This document shows, piece by piece, positions 6,049 to 9,703 of a DNA stretch of 9,703 bases (positions within the stretch are counted from its first letter, which is position 1; each line of letters opens with the position of its first letter). Both the position numbers and the translations under genes were made by a program. The stretch comes from Candidatus Krumholzibacteriia bacterium (GTDB lineage Bacteria; Krumholzibacteriota; Krumholzibacteriia; LZORAL124-64-63). The notes beneath the pieces are model-generated. The model saw only the letters and a program-made list of their open reading frames with translations. It did no database searches and was not told the origin of the DNA. Where the stretch lies: the NCBI GenBank assembly GCA_030632925.1, contig DAOVTU010000065.1:1-9703 (forward strand), in the 5' to 3' direction.

Positions 6049-7410
6049 ATGGCTCAGAACGTTGCTGCTTTCATGGAAAACGTGATCGCAAAGAACCCCG
6101 CAGAAGTGGAGTTTCACCAAGCGGTCGAAGAAGTCGTCGAGTCCATTTGGCCGGTACTGGACAAACGTCCCGAGTACCGCAAAGCCAAAATTCTGGAACG
6201 TTGCGTCGAGCCCGAACGCGTGATTCTCTTTAGGGTGCCTTGGGTGGATGACAAGGGTGAAGTCCAGGTCAACAAGGGCTTCCGTATCGAGATGAACAGC
6301 GCCATCGGTCCCTACAAGGGCGGCCTGCGTTTCCATCCCAGCGTGAACCTGGGTATCCTCAAGTTCCTGGCCTTCGAGCAGGTCTTCAAGAACAGCCTGA
6401 CGACCCTGCCCATGGGCGGCGGCAAGGGCGGCTCCGACTTTGATCCCAAGGGCAAGAGCGATCTGGAAGTCATGCGTTTCACGCAGGCCTTCATGAGCGA
6501 ACTGTTCCGTCACATCGGCCCCAACACTGACGTGCCCGCGGGCGACATCGGCGTGGGCGGTCGCGAGATCGGCTTCATGTTCGGCCAGTACAAGAAACTG
6601 CAGAACGAATTCACCGGCATCCTGACCGGCAAGGGCCTCAACTGGGGCGGCAGCCTGATTCGTCCCGAAGCCACCGGCTACGGCGCGGTCTACTTTGCGG
6701 CCAACATGCTCGAGACCCGTGGCGAGACGCTGGAAGGCAAAACGTGCCTGGTTTCCGGTAGTGGCAACGTGTCCCAGTACACCATCGAAAAACTGCTGGA
6801 TCTGGGCGGCAAGCCCGTCACTTGCAGTGACAGTGGTGGCTACATCTACGACGAAGCCGGCATCGACCGCGAGAAGCTGGCCTACATGATGGAACTGAAG
6901 AACGTCAAGCGTGGTCGCATCAGCGAGTACGCCGACAAGTTCAGCACCGCTGTCTACACGGCGACCGATCGTGACGCCGATCACAACCCGATCTGGGACC
7001 ACAAGGCCGACTGCGCGTTCCCGAGCGCGACCCAGAACGAGATCAACGAAGCTGACGCCAAGAACCTGTTGAAAAACGGTGTCTACGTGGTCAGTGAAGG
7101 CGCCAACATGCCGACCGTGCCCGATGGTGTGAACCACTTCATCGACGCCAAGATCCTTTACGGACCTGGCAAGGCTGCCAACGCTGGTGGCGTGGCTGTT
7201 TCGGGTCTGGAAATGTCCCAGAACAGCATGCGTTACAACTGGACGCGTGAAGAAGTCGATGCCAAATTGCTGAGCATCATGAAGAGCATCCATGACTCGA
7301 GTGTTGCTGCGGCCAATGAATTTGGCACGCCGGGCAACTACGTCAACGGCGCCAACATCGCCGGCTTCCTGAAGGTTGCCGATACGATGCTGGACCAGGG
7401 TGTTGTCTAG
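6049..7410 (+). CDS. gdhA: Glutamate dehydrogenase, GdhA type
   Basis: This is a cytoplasmic enzyme of 453 residues that aminates 2-oxoglutarate to glutamate. The length matches the E. coli-type hexameric GdhA (447 aa), and the whole chain aligns by eye. The substrate domain contains GPYKGGLRFHPSVN with K90, PMGGGKGGSDFDPKG with the catalytic lysine K126, and PAGDIGVGGREIG with the catalytic aspartate D166. The nucleotide domain starts at GKTCLVSGSGNVSQY (230-244), with CSDSGG at 259-264 after the second strand, as in NADP-dependent members. The C-terminal part has SEGANMPT, GPGKAANAGGVAVSGLEMSQ and NYVNGANIAGFLKVADTML. NADP preference and a biosynthetic direction are inferred from family resemblance, not proven. 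The gene appears to be a single transcription unit, with its own leader, a strong ribosome site and a strong terminator directly behind. It belongs to a different subfamily from the dehydrogenase at 1-492. Confidence 0.97.
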   Translation: MAQNVAAFMENVIAKNPAEVEFHQAVEEVVESIWPVLDKRPEYRKAKILERCVEPERVILFRVPWVDDKGEVQVNKGFRIEMNSAIGPYKGGLRFHPSVNLGILKFLAFEQVFKNSLTTLPMGGGKGGSDFDPKGKSDLEVMRFTQAFMSELFRHIGPNTDVPAGDIGVGGREIGFMFGQYKKLQNEFTGILTGKGLNWGGSLIRPEATGYGAVYFAANMLETRGETLEGKTCLVSGSGNVSQYTIEKLLDLGGKPVTCSDSGGYIYDEAGIDREKLAYMMELKNVKRGRISEYADKFSTAVYTATDRDADHNPIWDHKADCAFPSATQNEINEADAKNLLKNGVYVVSEGANMPTVPDGVNHFIDAKILYGPGKAANAGGVAVSGLEMSQNSMRYNWTREEVDAKLLSIMKSIHDSSVAAANEFGTPGNYVNGANIAGFLKVADTMLDQGVV

Positions 7411-7428
7411 GTAGAAGTTTGATCAATT

Positions 7429-7493
7429 GCGGGCCTGGCCCGTTGAGCGGGGTGGCCGATGGCTGCCCCGCTTTTTTGACAGGCCCGCTTTTT
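7429..7493 (+). promoter_or_regulatory. Inverted repeat enclosing the terminator, possible second terminator or attenuator
   Basis: GCGGGCCTG at 7429-7437 is perfectly complementary to CAGGCCCGC at 7480-7488, followed by five T at 7489-7493. This outer 9-bp stem encloses the terminator at 7447-7477. Its left arm can instead form a short local hairpin, CGGGCC-T-GGCCCG (7430-7442). The structure ends 1-2 nt before the ribosome binding site of the next gene, so it could back up termination or control readthrough into the reductase gene. Confidence 0.5.
7447..7477 (+). terminator. Rho-independent terminator after gdhA
   Basis: The arms 7447-7457 (GCGGGGTGGCC) and 7461-7471 (GGCTGCCCCGC) form an 11-bp stem with two G-U wobbles and a GAT loop, followed by six T at 7472-7477. 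This is the textbook form, and it starts 36 nt after the gdhA stop codon. Confidence 0.9.
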
Positions 7494-7494
7494 G

Positions 7495-7500
7495 AAGGGA
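7495..7500 (+). promoter_or_regulatory. Ribosome binding site deciding the reductase start
   Basis: AAGGGA lies 8 nt before the ATG at 7509. It overlaps the alternative in-frame ATG at 7500, which has no Shine-Dalgarno of its own, so 7509 is preferred. Confidence 0.7.
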
Positions 7501-7508
7501 TGAACTGT

Positions 7509-8369
7509 ATGCGTCTGGGATTTGTGGGGTTGGGTATCATGGGCGCTCCCATGGCCCTGAACCTGATCAAGGGTGGGCACGAACTGACGATGTGGAACCG
7601 CACCGCCGCGGCCTGCGAGCCACTGGTGCAGGCAGGGGCCAGGATGGCCGATACGCCCGCGGTCGTGGCCAGCGAATGCGACATCACATTTGCCATGTTG
7701 GCCGATCCCGAAGCCGCACGAGCGGTGGCCCTGGGCCCGGATGGAATCTGCGATGGCCTGGCCGCAGGCCGCGGATATGTCGACATGTCCACGGTGGATG
7801 CAGCGACGAGTGGCCGCATTTCCGTGGCCGTTGAGGCCTGTGGAGGCCGTTTCCTGGAGGCTCCGGTCTCTGGCACCCGCGCCCCGGCCGAACAGGGCAC
7901 GCTGATCATCCTTGCCGCCGGCGACGAAAGCCTGTACAAGGAAGCAGCGGGGGCCCTGGATCTGATGGGGAAAAAGCGCACTTTCGCCGGTGAAGTGGGG
8001 CAGGGAGCCCGACTGAAGCTGGTGGTGAACATGATCATGGGGGGCATGATGTCAGCCTTTTGTGAGGGCCTGACCCTGGCGCGCGAATCCCAACTGGACA
8101 CCACCGAATTGCTCGATATCTTGGATGCGGGTGCCCTGGGCAATCCCATGTTCCGCGGCAAGGGGCCGCAAATGCTGGCCGGCAACTATGCGGTGGCATT
8201 CCCCTTGAAACACATGCAGAAAGACCTGCGCCTGGCCCTTGAACTGGGCCACGACCTGCAGGTGAAACTGCCGACGGCCGGCACGGCCAATGATGCATTC
8301 GTCAGGGCTTTGGCCGCCGGCGATGCCGACCTCGATTTCAGCGCCCTGTTGCGCACTCAAAACGACTGA
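7509..8369 (+). CDS. GLYR1-type glyoxylate/succinic semialdehyde reductase (beta-hydroxyacid dehydrogenase)
   Basis: This is a cytoplasmic NAD(P)H-dependent reductase of 286 residues in the 3-hydroxyisobutyrate dehydrogenase superfamily. The start MRLGFVGLGIMGAPMALNLI is the dinucleotide-binding loop (GLGIMG at 7-12), and WNRT at 29-32 is the feature associated with NADPH use in GLYR-type enzymes. The family substrate motif is present around S121 (EAPVSGTRAPAEQG). The catalytic lysine is K170 in GQGARLKLVVNMIMGGMM, with N174. FPLKHMQKDLRLAL covers F231 and D239. From memory, T95, S121, K170, F231 and D239 have the same numbers as the functional residues of plant GLYR1, and the chain aligns almost gap-free by eye. 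It probably reduces glyoxylate and/or succinic semialdehyde to the hydroxyacid; the true substrate is not determinable here. Starts upstream of 7500 fall inside the terminator and are excluded. It likely forms an operon with the MmgE/PrpD gene 38 nt downstream. Confidence 0.9.
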   Translation: MRLGFVGLGIMGAPMALNLIKGGHELTMWNRTAAACEPLVQAGARMADTPAVVASECDITFAMLADPEAARAVALGPDGICDGLAAGRGYVDMSTVDAATSGRISVAVEACGGRFLEAPVSGTRAPAEQGTLIILAAGDESLYKEAAGALDLMGKKRTFAGEVGQGARLKLVVNMIMGGMMSAFCEGLTLARESQLDTTELLDILDAGALGNPMFRGKGPQMLAGNYAVAFPLKHMQKDLRLALELGHDLQVKLPTAGTANDAFVRALAAGDADLDFSALLRTQND

Positions 8370-8379
8370 CCACCAGCCC

Positions 8380-8394
8380 GGCGGCACTGCCGCC
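8380..8394. repeat. Short GC-rich palindrome in the reductase-MmgE/PrpD spacer
   Basis: GGCGGCACTGCCGCC is a perfect palindrome around a central C in the 38-nt spacer. It could form a 5-bp hairpin with a 5-nt loop, ending 1 nt before the AGGAG of the next gene. It has no T tract. It may modulate translation, or be chance in GC-rich DNA. Confidence 0.35.
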
Positions 8395-8395
8395 C

Positions 8396-8400
8396 AGGAG
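8396..8400 (+). promoter_or_regulatory. Ribosome binding site of the MmgE/PrpD gene
   Basis: AGGAG with 7 nt to the ATG at 8408 supports that start for the gene running off the right edge. Confidence 0.75.
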
Positions 8401-8407
8401 TTGACTG

Positions 8408-9703
8408 ATGAGCCAGAGTACTAGTGACAAGAGCATCACCCACAAGATGGCCGACTTCGCCATCAACCTGAAATACAGCGACATCCCGGAAATTTCGATC
8501 AAGGAAGCCAAGCGTTTCCTGCTCGACAGCGTGGGCTGTGCCCTGGCCGCCGTCACCAACGACGACATGGCCGCCATGTACCGCTTCATCGACAAAACCG
8601 GTGGCACTGAAGAGTCGACCCTGATCGGCACCGGAGCGCGCACCAACGCCAGCAACGCCTCACTGATGAACAGCCTGCTGGTGCGGGCCTTCGACTACAA
8701 CGACATCTACTGGGAGCAGGACCCCAGCCATCCTTCGGATATCATTTTTGGCGCTTTGAGCCCGGCTGAAGCCGAGGGCAAGGATGGGCAAGAAGCCCTG
8801 GTCGCCATCATGATCGCCTATGAACTGGAACTGCGCTGGTGCCTGGCCTGCTTCCCCGGCGTGCGCGAAGTCGGTTGGCATCACGCCACCCTGACCCAGT
8901 TCGTGAGCCCCTTTGTGGCCGGCCGCATTTATGGCCTGGATCACGACCAGATGGTCGCTGCGGCGGGCATCAGCGGCAGCAGCCACTTCACCCTCGGAGG
9001 AGTGGTCGCCGGCGCGCTGACCAACATGAAGAACACCGCTGATCCCCTGGCCACCCAGGGTGGCGTCATCGCCGCCCAGATGGCCCGCGAAGGCTACGGT
9101 GGTCCGGTCGAGGTCATCGAGGGCAAGGAAGGCTTCCAGCACGTGATCCACAACGTCGAGTTGAAGCCTGAGATTCTGTTGGATGGCCTGGGCGAGCGCT
9201 TCATGATCACCGACTGTGGTTACAAGGCATTCCCGACCGAGGCTCTGACCCACCAGCCCATGAGCGCGGTGCTGAACATCATGCAGAAGAACGACCTGGT
9301 GGCCGAGGATCTGGCCAGCATCCACATCCAGACGACCGCCCGTGGCGCTGACATCCTCAGCGACCCGAGCAAGTACGACCCGCAGACCAAGGAAACGGCC
9401 GATCACAGTTTGCCGTACTGTCTGGCGGCTGCGGCGGCTGATGGTGGCGTGTATCCCAACAGCTTCGAGCAGGAAAAATTGTTCGATCCGCGGATCCGGG
9501 CGTTGCTGGGCAAAATCAAGGTTGTGGCCAACGACGAAATCGATGCCATGTTCCCCGGCACCAAGCGGGCCATCGCGACGATCGTCACCAACGACGGGCG
9601 TGAGTTTGTGGAGACCGTGGACCACGCCAAGGGTAGCCCGGCCAACCCGCTGAGCGACGAGGAACTCATTGCGAAGTTCCGCGCCAACAGCGAGGCGGTC
9701 ATG
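8408..9703 (+). CDS. MmgE/PrpD family protein (2-methylcitrate dehydratase-like), 3' end missing
   Basis: The frame is open for 432 codons from ATG 8408 to the window edge without a stop, so only the last few tens of residues should be missing (family about 450-480). The family holds 2-methylcitrate dehydratase PrpD, cis-aconitate decarboxylase and related lyases or isomerases of small di- and tricarboxylates in the cytoplasm. Visible marks are RFLLDSVGCALAA (36-48), the active-site segment FDYNDIYWEQDPSHPSD (95-111) with D99 and H108, GWHHATLTQF (156-165), GGPVEVIEGKEGF (231-243), GYKAFPTEALTHQP (271-284) and the family signature ADHSLPYCLAAAAADG (331-346). The FDYND...HPSD arrangement resembles the LDFNDTW...GHPSD stretch of E. 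coli PrpD. No prpB, prpC or propionate activation gene is in the window, so the substrate stays open. The reductase 38 nt upstream suggests a shared pathway. Confidence 0.92.
   Translation, partial: MSQSTSDKSITHKMADFAINLKYSDIPEISIKEAKRFLLDSVGCALAAVTNDDMAAMYRFIDKTGGTEESTLIGTGARTNASNASLMNSLLVRAFDYNDIYWEQDPSHPSDIIFGALSPAEAEGKDGQEALVAIMIAYELELRWCLACFPGVREVGWHHATLTQFVSPFVAGRIYGLDHDQMVAAAGISGSSHFTLGGVVAGALTNMKNTADPLATQGGVIAAQMAREGYGGPVEVIEGKEGFQHVIHNVELKPEILLDGLGERFMITDCGYKAFPTEALTHQPMSAVLNIMQKNDLVAEDLASIHIQTTARGADILSDPSKYDPQTKETADHSLPYCLAAAAADGGVYPNSFEQEKLFDPRIRALLGKIKVVANDEIDAMFPGTKRAIATIVTNDGREFVETVDHAKGSPANPLSDEELIAKFRANSEAVM

Noticed and set aside
6016..7293. 425-codon open frame on the minus strand
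   Set aside because: It is antisense to gdhA. Long antisense frames are common in GC-rich genes with biased third positions, and no protein family is recognisable.
7419..7508. N-terminal extension of the reductase to the ATG at 7419
   Set aside because: The extension would be translated through the gdhA terminator and has no ribosome site, whereas MRLGFVGLGIMG from 7509 is the usual N-terminus of the family.
8660..9625. 321-codon open frame on the minus strand
   Set aside because: It looks like the main gene here only because the true + strand frame has no stop before the window edge. The + frame from 8408 carries the MmgE/PrpD signatures.

Overview
The window is a stretch of ordinary bacterial chromosome. 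It is moderately high in GC (about 60% by eye) and densely coded, with every supported gene on the + strand. No RNA genes, insertion sequences, CRISPR arrays or phage genes were seen. A chemoreceptor with a sigma-28-like promoter points to a motile, flagellated, probably Gram-negative bacterium. The PEP-synthase-like/nucleotidyltransferase fusion and the tail of the chemoreceptor would fit a deltaproteobacterium-like or related lineage, but the sequence does not fix the taxon.

Layout. (1) 1-492 is the C-terminal part of a Glu/Leu/Phe/Val-type glutamate dehydrogenase, cut by the window edge. (2) 496-3249, starting 3 nt later and almost certainly in the same operon, is a 917-aa protein. It has a pyruvate phosphate dikinase-type ATP-grasp domain, an uncharacterised GPGRWGS/GTHFFQ module and a C-terminal MNT-like nucleotidyltransferase-fold domain, but no phosphohistidine or PEP-binding barrel domain. 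(3) 3250-3397 is an AT-richer intergenic region with a sigma-28-like promoter and a perfect palindrome. (4) 3398-5776 is a membrane chemoreceptor with a Cache-type sensor, followed by a hairpin terminator. (5) 5777-6048 is the control region of the next gene. (6) 6049-7410 is gdhA, a second and different glutamate dehydrogenase. (7) 7411-7508 holds a strong terminator nested inside a second inverted repeat. (8) 7509-8369 is a GLYR1-type glyoxylate/succinic semialdehyde reductase. (9) 8408 to the window end is an MmgE/PrpD-family protein cut by the right edge.

How the genes may work together. Two glutamate dehydrogenases of different subfamilies lie about 5.6 kb apart, so glutamate/2-oxoglutarate interconversion is the clearest metabolic theme. 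One is tightly coupled to an orphan ATP-grasp/nucleotidyltransferase fusion of unknown role. The reductase and the MmgE/PrpD protein form a likely two-gene unit of small-acid metabolism whose expression may depend on readthrough past the nested terminator behind gdhA. The most interesting item is the ATP-grasp fusion: its ATP-grasp residues are intact, the usual phosphate-carrier domain is missing, and the nucleotidyltransferase motif has Asn at one of the two expected catalytic carboxylates.
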